This document shows, in pieces, positions 1 through 9,100 of a stretch of 64,000 nucleotides of DNA; the stretch's first letter is position 1, and each line of letters starts with the position of its first letter. Where the stretch lies: the NCBI GenBank assembly GCA_022826515.1, contig JAJDUT010000078.1:84501-148500 (forward strand). The letters run 5' to 3'. The translations under genes were made by a program, and so were the position numbers. Source of the DNA: Candidatus Latescibacterota bacterium (GTDB lineage: Bacteria; Latescibacterota; UBA2968; UBA8231). The notes below the pieces were generated by a model that was given only the letters and a program-made list of their open reading frames with translations, was not told the DNA's origin and did no database searches.

Positions 1-133
1 AATTGCCGCCGCCAAACCAGAAGCCGTCGCGGTCTTTGGTTGGCTCGACGAGGCGTCGGCCGCGCTTTTGATCGATGAGACGAGTGCCGAGGCGGATGAG
101 TTTGCGTTCGAGCGCGAGGGGTAGCCTGTCCAT
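1..133 (-). CDS. Unidentified protein, 5' part only
   Basis: The reading frame starts at an ATG (complement of 131-133) and runs off the left edge, so only about 44 residues are visible (begins MDRLPLALERKL). It is basic, with no signal peptide or recognisable motif, and I cannot assign a function. No Shine-Dalgarno sequence precedes the ATG, but a strong promoter-like pair lies directly upstream, so the message may be almost leaderless. The next gene, ferrochelatase, is on the same strand 61 bp upstream. Confidence that it is coding rests on the open frame and the promoter. Confidence 0.5.
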   Translation of the reverse strand, partial: MDRLPLALERKLIRLGTRLIDQKRGRRLVEPTKDRDGFWFGGGN

Positions 134-146
134 AGCAATCGCGCTA

Positions 147-176
147 AGTATGACAAAAAAGTAACAGAAGTGTCAA
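147..176 (-). promoter_or_regulatory. Sigma70-type promoter for the partial gene
   Basis: On the minus strand a perfect -35 TTGACA (complement of 171-176) is followed after 18 bp by CATACT (complement of 147-152). Transcription would start near 140, about 7 nt before the ATG at 133. Confidence 0.5.
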
Positions 177-194
177 GCAAATGACACATACCCG

Positions 195-1211
195 TCAGGC
201 ATCCCAACCGGCCAGTTCTTGGCGGGCGATGGCTGTCATGGCGTCGAGCCAAGCCGGGTGGTCGTTGAGGCAGGGCACTAAGTGGAACTGTTGGCCGCCT
301 CCGTGGGAAAATTGCTCGGCTCCTTCGCGGCCAATCTCGTCGAGCGTTTCGAGGCAGTCGGCGGTGAATCCAGGGCAGATGGCGACTAAGCGGCGCACGC
401 CCTGCCCCCCGAGGCGCTCCAGGACTTCTTCGGTATAAGGCTCTAGCCAAGGCTCTTTGCCGAAGCGCGACTGGAAGCCGCTGACCCACTCGTCGTCTGC
501 GAGGCCCAGCGCTGCGGCTAGCTGGCGCGCGGTTTCCTCGCACTGGCGGCGGTAGGGGTCGCCTTCATCGACGTAGCGCTGGGGAATGCCGTGGAAAGTG
601 ATTAGGCAGCGGTCGGGCGTCCAACTGAGGTGGGCGACTGCTTCGGCGACCGACTGTTTGAGCGCGTTGATGTACGCGGGATGGTCTGCGTAGGGCGGGA
701 CGAAGCGCAGCGCCGGCATCTGGCGTTTGCGGGCGAAAAACCAAGGGCAGCGTCGGCCGAAGGCCGCTCGGTTGACCGCGTCGTAGATCGAGCCGGTGGT
801 GGCACAGGAAAACTGCGGGAACATGGGAAAGACGAGGATGCGCTCGATGCCTTCACTTTCTAAGGACTGCATGGCGCGCTCGATGCTCGGCTCGCCGTAG
901 CGCATGCCGAGCACGACCTGATACGACGCACCCAACCGCTCTTGCAAGCCTCGGGTCTGGGCTTGGGAATGGACCATGAGGGGCGAGCCTTCGTCAGTCC
1001 AAATATTGGCGTACAGGGCGGCCGAGCGCGCGGGTCGGCGGGTGAGGACAAACAGATAGAGAATGGGATACCACCTGAGCGGGTGGAGGTCGATGACGCG
1101 CGGATCGGAGAGAAATTGGCGCAGATAGGGCCGCAGGGCGCGGGCGGTGGGTGCTTGCGGCGTGCCGAGCTGGGCGACGAGGACGCCGATTTTGGAGGAG
1201 CTAGCGGGCAT
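195..1211 (-). CDS. hemH: Ferrochelatase
   Basis: It inserts Fe2+ into protoporphyrin IX (or coproporphyrin) at the end of heme synthesis. The 338-residue protein has normal bacterial length. Family landmarks are LVAQLGTP near the N-terminus, MRYGEPSIE (about 103-111), the catalytic His in ITFHGIPQRY (H207) and the glutamate of ICPGFTADCLETLDEIG (E288). The frame is open to 1346, but those extra residues have no ferrochelatase character and overlap the divergent kinase gene, so the ATG at 1211 (MPASSSKIGVL) is preferred. It lies head to head with the kinase at 1301. Heme supply fits the c-type cytochrome at 11959. Confidence 0.93.
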   Translation of the reverse strand: MPASSSKIGVLVAQLGTPQAPTARALRPYLRQFLSDPRVIDLHPLRWYPILYLFVLTRRPARSAALYANIWTDEGSPLMVHSQAQTRGLQERLGASYQVVLGMRYGEPSIERAMQSLESEGIERILVFPMFPQFSCATTGSIYDAVNRAAFGRRCPWFFARKRQMPALRFVPPYADHPAYINALKQSVAEAVAHLSWTPDRCLITFHGIPQRYVDEGDPYRRQCEETARQLAAALGLADDEWVSGFQSRFGKEPWLEPYTEEVLERLGGQGVRRLVAICPGFTADCLETLDEIGREGAEQFSHGGGQQFHLVPCLNDHPAWLDAMTAIARQELAGWDA

Positions 1212-1300
1212 AAGCGGGCGTTTGCTGGAGGGTGTGCGGCGACTTACTTTTGAGAATATATCCGAGAACGCCGTCTTGAAAAGCCCAAAGGAGAGCAGAT

Positions 1301-2017
1301 ATGCGCAGCATTTTTGCAGGTATTGAATACGCAGGGAAAAGCACACTGGCCACTATGCTTGGGGAATACTATCGGCACCGCCGAGTCCCCATCCACGGCG
1401 ACGATCACTTCACCCTCCCCGACGCTTCGCTCAGCCCAGAGTCGCGCAAGATCTTGGTCGGCCTGCCCAACGACATAAAGGAGCGCGGGCAGCGGATGCA
1501 GATCCACTACCACGTGGACATCATCAAAAAGTACGCCTGTCCGCTGATCGTCGGCTGGCACCTAGAGGAGGCCGTGTACACCAGCTTTTACGGCGACGAC
1601 CCGAATAGCTTTTACTACCCGAATTTCCACTACGGCTTTCAGCGGCTCTACGAATCGCTGGTGTTAGAGGCCCATCTGCCCGATGTGGTGCTATTCCACG
1701 TAACGGCTTCGGACGAGGAGATCGCGCGGCGGATGCAGGACAGCCCGCACGAATATCCGGTCGTGCGCCAAGAACACATTGCCGAGGTCAAAGCGCGCTT
1801 TGAGGAAGAAATCGCCGCGTCGCTGTTTAGCCACCAGAACCGCACCATCGTCTTAGACACTACCGGCAAGACGCCCGAGGAGTCGTTCGACGAGCTGCTC
1901 TTGAAGTCTGAGCCGATGGTGACGATGGGCGAATTAGCCGTGCGGAATATGGATGTACCGGAGGGCGAGTACGAAGTGGTGTACGAGCGCGGCGTGCGCA
2001 AAATGGTGCCCAAGTAG
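1301..2017 (+). CDS. P-loop nucleoside/nucleotide-kinase-like protein
   Basis: A 238-residue soluble protein. The N-terminal GIEYAGKST (residues 7-15) is a Walker A loop (GxxxxGK[ST]) typical of thymidylate-kinase-like and small-molecule kinases. An IHGDDHFTLPD segment follows where these folds often bind substrate. FHVTASDEEIARRM resembles the LID region, and IVLDTTGKTPEES looks like the C-terminal half of such kinases. A Shine-Dalgarno sequence (aaggagag) precedes the ATG. The substrate cannot be told. It is divergent from hemH. Confidence 0.7.
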   Translation: MRSIFAGIEYAGKSTLATMLGEYYRHRRVPIHGDDHFTLPDASLSPESRKILVGLPNDIKERGQRMQIHYHVDIIKKYACPLIVGWHLEEAVYTSFYGDDPNSFYYPNFHYGFQRLYESLVLEAHLPDVVLFHVTASDEEIARRMQDSPHEYPVVRQEHIAEVKARFEEEIAASLFSHQNRTIVLDTTGKTPEESFDELLLKSEPMVTMGELAVRNMDVPEGEYEVVYERGVRKMVPK

Positions 2018-2142
2018 CGGACTTTGTTGAACTTTTGTTTACTGACGTTACGCATTCCGATGGCTCCGACGGCACGAGATGGTCCCCGATGGCTTGCCCT
2101 CTAAGGCGGGTCATTGGATATTAAATTCATGCCATCGCATCA

Positions 2143-2163
2143 TTCCTTTTACTCTTAAAGGAA
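2143..2163 (+). promoter_or_regulatory. Hairpin that includes the ribosome binding site
   Basis: TTCCTTT (2143-2149) pairs perfectly with AAAGGAA (2157-2163) across a 7-nt loop. The right arm is the Shine-Dalgarno sequence of the gene starting at 2171, so folding would hide it. Confidence 0.4.
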
Positions 2164-2170
2164 CCGCATC

Positions 2171-2377
2171 ATGACCGAAACCACGTTTGACCACGAAGGC
2201 CGCTTGTCCCGGCTCGAAGGCATCAACGAACAGATCAACCATCGGCTCGACCAGATGCAGCAGCAAATGAACCAGATGCAGCAGCAGATGAACCAGCAAT
2301 TTCGCTGGCTAGTGGGCATCCAGTTGACCACTCTGCTGGCCCTCGGCACACTTATCTTGTCGAAACTACCCGGGTAG
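2171..2377 (+). CDS. Small coiled-coil protein with C-terminal membrane anchor
   Basis: 68 residues. RLSRLEGINEQINHRLDQ is followed by a Met/Gln heptad-like tract in which QMQQQMN occurs twice (a 21-bp DNA duplication), then one hydrophobic helix (LVGIQLTTLLALGTLIL) ending SKLPG. The topology is a tail-anchored cytoplasmic coiled coil. The protein at 48011 has the same design and shares the RLxRLEG start, so the two appear to be members of one family. Function is unknown. The AAAGGAA ribosome binding site sits 8 nt before the ATG. Confidence 0.6.
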   Translation: MTETTFDHEGRLSRLEGINEQINHRLDQMQQQMNQMQQQMNQQFRWLVGIQLTTLLALGTLILSKLPG

Positions 2378-2533
2378 GGGCATTCGCCTTCAGCCCTAAC
2401 GGCTATCCGTTGAAAGCAGCGATTTGATCCGTCCCCACGCGACTGAGCTTCGACGCTCGTGCGCTGCTGAAACTTTTTGTTTGGTCAATCGTCAGTCTGA
2501 GTACTTGGCCCGTGACCAAGCGATCCAGCGATA

Positions 2534-2893
2534 ATGAAAAGCCTTCGACCTTTAACCACGTCTTTAGTCCTGCTGCTAGCTTTTGCCTGTAGCGGCTTGC
2601 AGGTTCTCTGTGCCCCGTGTGCCGCAGAGGCCGCACCCATGCCCTGCCACGTCGCCAATGCCTGTGGCGAGGCGGGCATGCAAGCGGGTTGTTGCTGTCT
2701 GCGTGCAGAATCCAACAGCGCGTCTCCTCCGTTTGTTCCCCCAGCCGAGCAGCCATCCGTTTCAACGCCCGCGACTGGAATAGTGGCGACCACTCCGCTG
2801 CCACCTCGTTCGGCTGCGCTGCAGTCGCGGACCAGCCGCATCCCCCAGCCGCATCCCCCGCTTTTCCAGCTCTACTGCTCCTTCCTGATCTGA
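2534..2893 (+). CDS. Exported Cys/Met-rich small protein, possible metal binder
   Basis: 119 residues. The N-terminus (MKSLRPLTTSLVLLLAFACSG) is a signal peptide or lipoprotein signal. A short Cys/His/Met segment follows (CAPCAAEAAPMPCHVANACG, then MQAGCCC), then a Pro/Ser-rich stretch and a hydrophobic end (LFQLYCSFLI). It lies just upstream of the cusCBA-like genes in the same orientation. Small Cys/Met-rich exported proteins are common beside copper efflux operons, so periplasmic metal binding is a reasonable inference. No clear Shine-Dalgarno sequence was seen, and the region is open in other frames too, which lowers confidence. Confidence 0.5.
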   Translation: MKSLRPLTTSLVLLLAFACSGLQVLCAPCAAEAAPMPCHVANACGEAGMQAGCCCLRAESNSASPPFVPPAEQPSVSTPATGIVATTPLPPRSAALQSRTSRIPQPHPPLFQLYCSFLI

Positions 2894-2911
2894 TTCTCGC
2901 CGCACTGAGTT

Positions 2912-2941
2912 TGCCCTAAGAAGCTGTCCGAGCTTAGGGCA
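2912..2941 (+). terminator. Hairpin between the Cys-rich gene and cusC
   Basis: TGCCCTAAG (2912-2920) pairs perfectly with CTTAGGGCA (2933-2941) across 12 nt. No U-tract follows, so it may be an attenuator or processing site instead of a true terminator. Confidence 0.35.
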
Positions 2942-2991
2942 TACCCGGAAATTTCCAGACGCTTCTAAGTCTCACACTCCACTCAATTTGC

Positions 2992-3020
2992 GGGGGTCTG
3001 TACGCGAATCCCGGACCCCC
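2992..3020 (+). promoter_or_regulatory. Hairpin in the cusC leader
   Basis: GGGGGTC (2992-2998) pairs with GACCCCC (3014-3020), 20 bp before the cusC ATG and just upstream of its GGCGAGGAG ribosome binding site. It may influence translation or be part of an operator. Confidence 0.35.
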
Positions 3021-3040
3021 ATGCGGCGAGGAGTAATTGC

Positions 3041-4300
3041 ATGGACAAAAATAAAACGGCCCTGCTGCTAGCTGGTTTGCTCGCAGGACCGGTTTGGTCG
3101 CAGGAAGAAGCAGCGCTCGACCCCCGCGCCGAACTCGCGGAGTACGTGCGCTATGCCGAACAGCACAACCCTAAGCTCAAGCAGGCTTTGACGCGCTACA
3201 AGGCCGCCCTAGCAAAGGTGCCCGCGGCGAGCGCTTGGGTCGATCCGCGCCTGACCTACGGCTATTTTGCGCGTCCGGTAGAGACGCGCACCGGCCCGCA
3301 GGAAATGCGCTTTAGCGCGGCGCAAACTTTCCCTTGGAAGGGCAAATTGGATCTCAAAGGGCGGATCGCCCAGCAAGAGGCCGAAGTCGAGGGCCAGCGC
3401 TATGAGGCCGTGCGGCGGTCGCTGATTTTTGAGGTCAAGGCCGCGTACTACGACTGCTACTTTTTGGAGCGAGCCATCGCCGTCAGCGAGGGCAACTTGC
3501 GCCTGTTGGCTCACTTAGAAGAGGTGGGCCGCACCCGCTATCGCGGCGGCACCGGAGAGCACGCCCCAGTTCTCAAGGCGCAGGTGGAATTGGGGCGCTT
3601 AGAGGATCAGTTGCGCAGCTTGCGTCAGCAGCGGCGGCCGACCGCGGCTCGGTTAAATGCGGCGCTCGGTCGCGCGGCGACGGCTCCGATAGCTGTTCCC
3701 GATTCGCTGCCTATGGCTGCGTTGGACTTAGACGAAGAGGTGCTAAAGGAGCGCTTGCAGGCCGCGAACCCAAGGCTGCAAATGCGACAGGTGCAAGCGC
3801 GGGCGCAGTCCCTAGGCGTCGAGTTGGCCGGCAAGCAGTTCTACCCGGATCTGACCGTGAGCCTCGATTACATCCACATCGGCGACCGGGGCGCGAATCC
3901 GCTGATGGCCATGACCTCGCTCAACCTGCCCTTGTGGCGCTCGTCCTACGAGGCCGGAGAACGCGCGGCTAAGCTGAGTCATCAGGCCGCCTTGCAGGGT
4001 GTTGCGGACGAGAAGAATAGGCTCGCTGCCGAGCTGGAACTGGCCTTGTACAGGCAGCGCGACGCCCAAAGCCGCAGTGCTCTCTACCGGGACAGCCTGC
4101 TGCCCAAGGCCGAACAGGCGCTCAACGTAACGCAGCGCGCCTTTGCCGCCGACCGCAGCGATTTTCTCGCGGTCATCGACGCCCAACGCACCCTGCTGGA
4201 GTTCCAGCTAGCATACGAACGGGCGCGGACCGACCAAGCCCTGCATTGGGCCGAGATTGAAAAGCTGGTCGGCGAACCCACGGAGGAAATCCAACCATGA
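3041..4300 (+). CDS. cusC: Outer-membrane efflux protein (TolC/CusC family)
   Basis: It forms the outer-membrane channel of the tripartite metal efflux pump encoded by the next two genes. 419 residues, the usual size. A signal peptide (MDKNKTALLLAGLLAGPVWS) precedes long amphipathic helices with the internal pseudo-repeat of the OEP family: AEYVRYAEQHNPKLKQA and RYKAALAKVPAA in the first half, LQAANPRLQMRQVQARAQ in the second. DFLAVIDAQRTLLEFQLAYE is a family hallmark near the end. GAGGAG precedes the ATG. The stop overlaps the start of the adaptor gene by 4 bp (ATGA), showing translational coupling. Substrate specificity is inferred from the neighbours. Confidence 0.88.
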   Translation: MDKNKTALLLAGLLAGPVWSQEEAALDPRAELAEYVRYAEQHNPKLKQALTRYKAALAKVPAASAWVDPRLTYGYFARPVETRTGPQEMRFSAAQTFPWKGKLDLKGRIAQQEAEVEGQRYEAVRRSLIFEVKAAYYDCYFLERAIAVSEGNLRLLAHLEEVGRTRYRGGTGEHAPVLKAQVELGRLEDQLRSLRQQRRPTAARLNAALGRAATAPIAVPDSLPMAALDLDEEVLKERLQAANPRLQMRQVQARAQSLGVELAGKQFYPDLTVSLDYIHIGDRGANPLMAMTSLNLPLWRSSYEAGERAAKLSHQAALQGVADEKNRLAAELELALYRQRDAQSRSALYRDSLLPKAEQALNVTQRAFAADRSDFLAVIDAQRTLLEFQLAYERARTDQALHWAEIEKLVGEPTEEIQP

Positions 4301-6129
4301 AAGCAACGAAACAAATAATAGCTACCGGCATCGTGGCGGGGATCGTCGGCTTGGCCGTGGGCTGGGGTTTGGGTGGCTCGGATACATCCAGCGGACATGC
4401 ACCCGCCGCAGTTGCCGAGCAGGATGAAACGTGGACCTGTTCAATGCACCCGCAAATTCGCCAGCCTAAGCCGGGTCAGTGTCCAATATGCGGAATGGAC
4501 CTAATCCCGGTGGCCGCGCCCGAGGCTGGCGACATTTTGGCCCCGCGTCAGTTGCGTCTCTCGCCGGCCGCGCAGGAGCTTGCCAGCATCCAGACTGCGC
4601 CGGTCGAGCGCCGCTTCGCACCGGTGGAGACGCGGATGGTCGGCAAAATTGCGGTAGATGAGACGCAAGTTCGCTCCATCACCGCTTGGGTAGCGGGCCG
4701 GATTGATCGGCTGTACGTGGACTACACGGGCGTGCGGGTCGAAAAGGGCGACCACATAGTCTATCTATACAGCCCTGAACTGTTGACCGCCCAAGAGGAG
4801 TTGAGCCAGGCCCTGCGCGCCCGCGAGCGATTGGTCGATAGCGGCACGTCCGTTGGGCATACGGCGCAGGCGACGGTCGAGGCTGCGCGCGAAAAGCTGC
4901 GCCTGCTCGGGCTGAAGGAGGAGCAAATCGAGCGCGTCGAGCGCGAGCGCCAAGCCTCTGACCATCTGACGATTTACGCGCCAACCGGCGGCGTGGTGAT
5001 AGAAAAGCACCTCAGCGAGGGCGCGTACGTGCAGACAGGAACGCCGATTTACACCATTGCGGACTTGTCGCGGCTGTGGCTGGAACTGCGAGCCTACGAG
5101 TCGGATATGTCTTGGATTCACTACGGCCAAGCCGTTGAATTCTCGGCTGAAGCCTATCCGGGCGAGGTGTTCAGTGGCCAAATATCCTTCGTCGATCCAG
5201 TGCTGGACGAGCGCACGCGCACGGTGCGCGTACGGGTCAACGTGGCCAACGAACAAGGTCGGCTGAAGCCGGGAATGTTGGTGTGGGCCGTGGCCCAAGC
5301 CGAGGTGGGTGCCCACGGGCGCGCTATGTCGCCCGAGCTCAGGGGCAAGTGGATCAGTCCGATGCACCCAGAGATCGTCCGCGACGCGCCCGGTGCCTGC
5401 GACATTTGCGGCATGGCCCTAGTGCGCGCCGAAGAATTGTACGACACTGACGACGAGGCGGAGCGCGAGATGCCGCTGGTGATACCCGTTTCGGCACCGT
5501 TGCTGACGGGCAAACGCGCCGTGGTGTACGTCGCGCTCGGCGAGGGCCTGTACGAGGGCCGCGAGGTCGTGCTCGGGCCGCGGGCAGGGGATTACTACCT
5601 GGTCCGCGAGGGCCTGCGCGAGGGAGAGCAAGTGGTGGTCAATGGCGCGTTCAAAATTGACAGTGCCCTGCAGATTCGTGCTCAGCCGAGCATGATGAAC
5701 GCGCCAGCGCGGGCCGACCACCGAGACGACGAGCCAAACGGCCACGCGCATAGCCCGCCGCCCGCGGTCTGGACGGCCTATTTCGCTATACAGCAGGCGT
5801 TGAGCGAGGACGATTTGCCGGAGGCGCAGGCCGTCGCTGCCGCGCTAGCGGCCGACCCGGCGTCGCAGGAGGTCGGGGACGCCATCAGCAAAGCCGTTGA
5901 TCTCGCCGCGGCTCGCCAAGCCTTTGCCGAGCTCTCGATGGTGCTCATTCGGGTGGCGCGGCAGGGGGGCGTCCATGCCGGGCCAGTGCATCTTTTTCAC
6001 TGTCCAATGGCCTTTGACAACGAGGGGGCGGCTTGGCTGCAACAGGCGATGCAGACCCAAAATCCCTACTTCGGCGGCCAGATGTACCGTTGCGGCAGCC
6101 TGCACGAGACCTTCGCCGGCCACGAGTAG
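4297..6129 (+). CDS. cusB: RND periplasmic adaptor with two metal-binding domains and a DUF3347-like tail
   Basis: The membrane-fusion subunit linking the inner-membrane pump to CusC. 610 residues, longer than typical CusB (about 400). An N-terminal anchor (about 7-27) is followed by a heavy-metal-binding domain with CSMHPQI (48-54) and CPICGMDL (62-69). The barrel-sandwich, hairpin and beta-barrel regions follow (ITAWVAGRIDRLYVDYTGV, IYAPTGGVVIEK, RLKPGMLVWAVAQAE). A second metal-binding domain (MHPEIVRDAPGACDICGMAL, about 354-373) is inserted after the barrel, and the C-terminus has HCPMAF and YRCGSLHETF as in DUF3347. The duplicated domain suggests enhanced capture of Cu(I)/Ag(I). It is coupled to cusC and 9 bp before cusA. 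Confidence 0.85.
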   Translation: MKATKQIIATGIVAGIVGLAVGWGLGGSDTSSGHAPAAVAEQDETWTCSMHPQIRQPKPGQCPICGMDLIPVAAPEAGDILAPRQLRLSPAAQELASIQTAPVERRFAPVETRMVGKIAVDETQVRSITAWVAGRIDRLYVDYTGVRVEKGDHIVYLYSPELLTAQEELSQALRARERLVDSGTSVGHTAQATVEAAREKLRLLGLKEEQIERVERERQASDHLTIYAPTGGVVIEKHLSEGAYVQTGTPIYTIADLSRLWLELRAYESDMSWIHYGQAVEFSAEAYPGEVFSGQISFVDPVLDERTRTVRVRVNVANEQGRLKPGMLVWAVAQAEVGAHGRAMSPELRGKWISPMHPEIVRDAPGACDICGMALVRAEELYDTDDEAEREMPLVIPVSAPLLTGKRAVVYVALGEGLYEGREVVLGPRAGDYYLVREGLREGEQVVVNGAFKIDSALQIRAQPSMMNAPARADHRDDEPNGHAHSPPPAVWTAYFAIQQALSEDDLPEAQAVAAALAADPASQEVGDAISKAVDLAAARQAFAELSMVLIRVARQGGVHAGPVHLFHCPMAFDNEGAAWLQQAMQTQNPYFGGQMYRCGSLHETFAGHE

Positions 6130-6138
6130 GAGGCTACA

Positions 6139-9100
6139 ATGGACCGCTTAATCCGCTTTTTCCTAGTCCACAAAATCGTCGTCGTGCTGATGCTCGCCGT
6201 CACCGTTGGTTGGGGCCTCAGCGTCGCCCCTTTTGCGTGGAAGCTCGATTCGCTACCGCGCGACCCGGTGCCGGTGGATGCGATCCCGGACATAGGCGAA
6301 AACCAGCAAATCGTCTTTAGCAAATGGGCCGGACGCTCGCCGCAGGACGTGGAAGATCAGGTGACGTATCCGCTGACAGTAGCGCTGTTGGGCGTACCGG
6401 GCGTCGAGACGATCCGCAGCTCTTCGATGTTCGGCTTTTCGAGCATCTATGTGATTTTTGCCGAAGAAGTCGATTTCTATTGGTCTCGCTCCCGCATCCT
6501 CGAAAAGCTCAACAGTCTGCCAGCCGGCCTGCTGCCCGAAGGTGTACAGCCGGCTTTGGGGCCGGACGCAACGGCTTTGGGGCAGGTATTCTGGTACACG
6601 TTGGAAGGCCGCGACGAACAGGGTTCACCCACCGGCGGCTGGGACCTGCACGAGTTGCGTGGCATCCAGGACTGGCAGGTGCGCTATGCCCTGCTGGCGG
6701 CCGACGGCGTTAGCGAGGTGGCCTCCGTGGGTGGCTTCGTGCAGGAATACCAAATCGACGTCAACCCGGACGCGATGCGCGCCTATGGGGTGCGGCTCGA
6801 CGAGGTCTTCCACGCGGTGCACATGTCCAACCGGGACGTGGGGGCGCGCACCGTAGAGCTGAATCGAGCCGAGTACGTCATCCGCGGCATTGGCTTTGTC
6901 AAAGGCTTGGCCGACCTCGAAAATGCCGTGATTAAGGCGCGGGATAACGTCCCGATCTACGTCAAAAACGTCGCGCGGGTCGCGCTAGGGCCGGCGCTGC
7001 GGCGCGGTGCGTTGGACAAGGAAGGTACGGAGGTGGTCGGCGGCGTGGTGGTGGCGCGCTATGGTGCGAATCCTTTGGCAGCCATTGAAAGCGTCAAGGC
7101 CAAGATCGCGGAAATCGCCCCGAGTCTGCCCAAGAAAACCTTGCCCGACGGGCGGGTCAGTCAAGTGCAGGTGATCCCTTTTTACGACCGATCCGGTTTG
7201 ATTGAGGAGACGCTGGGGACGCTGGAGCGCGCCCTGAGCGAGGAGGTGCTGGTAACGGTGATCGTGGTGCTGGCGCTGGTGATGAATCTGCGCGGAGCCA
7301 TGTTGGTCTCCGGGCTGTTGCCGCTGGCCGTGCTCGCCTGCTTTGCCGCGATGAAGGTCTTTGGCATTGACGCCAACATAGTCGCCCTTTCCGGCATTGC
7401 TATTGCCATCGGCACTATGGTCGATATGGGCATCGTCATCAGCGAGAACATCCTCAAGCACTTGGAGGATGCAGACGCAGAGGACGACCGTTTGGAAGTA
7501 GTCTTCCGCGCCACGCGCGAGGTCGGCGGTGCCGTGCTGACGGCCGTGTTGACCACGGTGGTGGGCTTTTTGCCGGTCTTTGCCATGCAAGGGGCCGAGG
7601 GCAAGCTCTTTGCGCCGCTGGCCTTTACCAAGACCTTCGCGCTGTTGGCTGCGGTGTGGCTGTCGCTGACGGCTTTGCCGGCCTTGGCGCACTGCGTGTT
7701 CGGCACGCGATTGGGGCGTTGGGCACCTGGCCTTTGGGCGGTCTGTGGTCTTGGGGTGGGGCTCGCGCTGTCGTGGTGGGTTGGTCTGCTGCTGGTAGCT
7801 ATTGGGGCGTATCACTTGCTTGCCGCTCGCGTACCGGAGCGAGTGCGCTTGTGGGTGGCGCGGGGTGTTATAGCTGCTGCGGCTATCGGGGTCGTTGTCG
7901 TGTTAGTGGAACACTGGTTGCCCCTTGGGCCGGAAAAGGGCGGATGGCGCAATTTTATCTTTGCTGCTGGATTGATTGGCGGCCTGTTGGCGCTTTTTCG
8001 CGCCTTGCAACATGTATTCCCCCGCGTGCTCCGGTGGTGTCTGGATCAGAAGGGTTTGGCCCTGATTTTTCCCTTGTTGCTGCTACTGGCGGGCGCGTCC
8101 GCGTGGCTGGGTTTTGCTCGCGTCTTCGGCTTTGTGCCGTCCTCCCTGCGCCATTCAGCGCCCTTTGCGGCCCTTGCCGAGGCTCTGCCTGGGTTGGGCA
8201 AGGAGTTTATGCCGCCTCTCGACGAAGGTTCGTTCCTGTGGATGCCGACGACCATGCCGCACGCTTCCATCGGCGAAGTGCTCGACGTCCTGCAGAAACA
8301 AAACGCGGCCATTTCGCAGATACCAGAGGTGGAGTCCGCAGTAGGGAAGCTAGGACGGGCGGAGTCGCCGCTGGATCCCGCGCCGATTTCCATGATTGAG
8401 ACGGTGATCAATTATCGCGCGGAATACCTGACCGACGAGGATGGTCGTCGTCTATTGTTCGCTTTTGACGAGCATGCCACGGACCTGTTCCGCGCGTCCG
8501 ATGGTACGCCCGCGTTCGCTCCTGATGGCTCGCCTTACAAGGTACAGGGTCGCTATCTGCGCGACGATGCCGGTCGCCTCGTGCCCGACGCCAATGGCCG
8601 ACCTTTTCGCTTGTGGCGTCCGCCCTTGGATCCCGCGCTCAATCCGGGGCGCGCCGCTTGGCCGGGGATACAGGAACCCGACGATATATGGGCAGAGATC
8701 GCCCAAGCTGGCCAGATCCCCGGCTCTACCTCGGCACCGAAGTTGCAGCCGATTGCCGCGCGGCTCGTCATGTTGCAGAGCGGGATGCGCGCCCCCATGG
8801 GCGTTGAGATCAAAGGCCCGAGTTTGGAAGCCATCGAACGCGCTGGCTTGGAGATAGAGCGCTTGCTCAAGGAAGTGCCCTCGGTCGAGGCGGCGACTGT
8901 CAACGCCGACCGCATCGTCGGCAAGCCCTACTTGGAGATCCACATCGACCGCGAGGCCATTGCCCGCCACGGCATCGCCCTGCAGAAGGTGCAGGACGTA
9001 ATTGAGATAGCCATCGGGGGCAAGCTGGTTACGACCACGGTAGAAGGTCGCGAGCGCTATCCGGTGCGGGTGCGCTACATGCGCGAATTGCGCGACAGCG

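Noticed and set aside
181..438. Open frame on the plus strand inside hemH
   Set aside because: Antisense shadow of a clear ferrochelatase, with no family or start signal.
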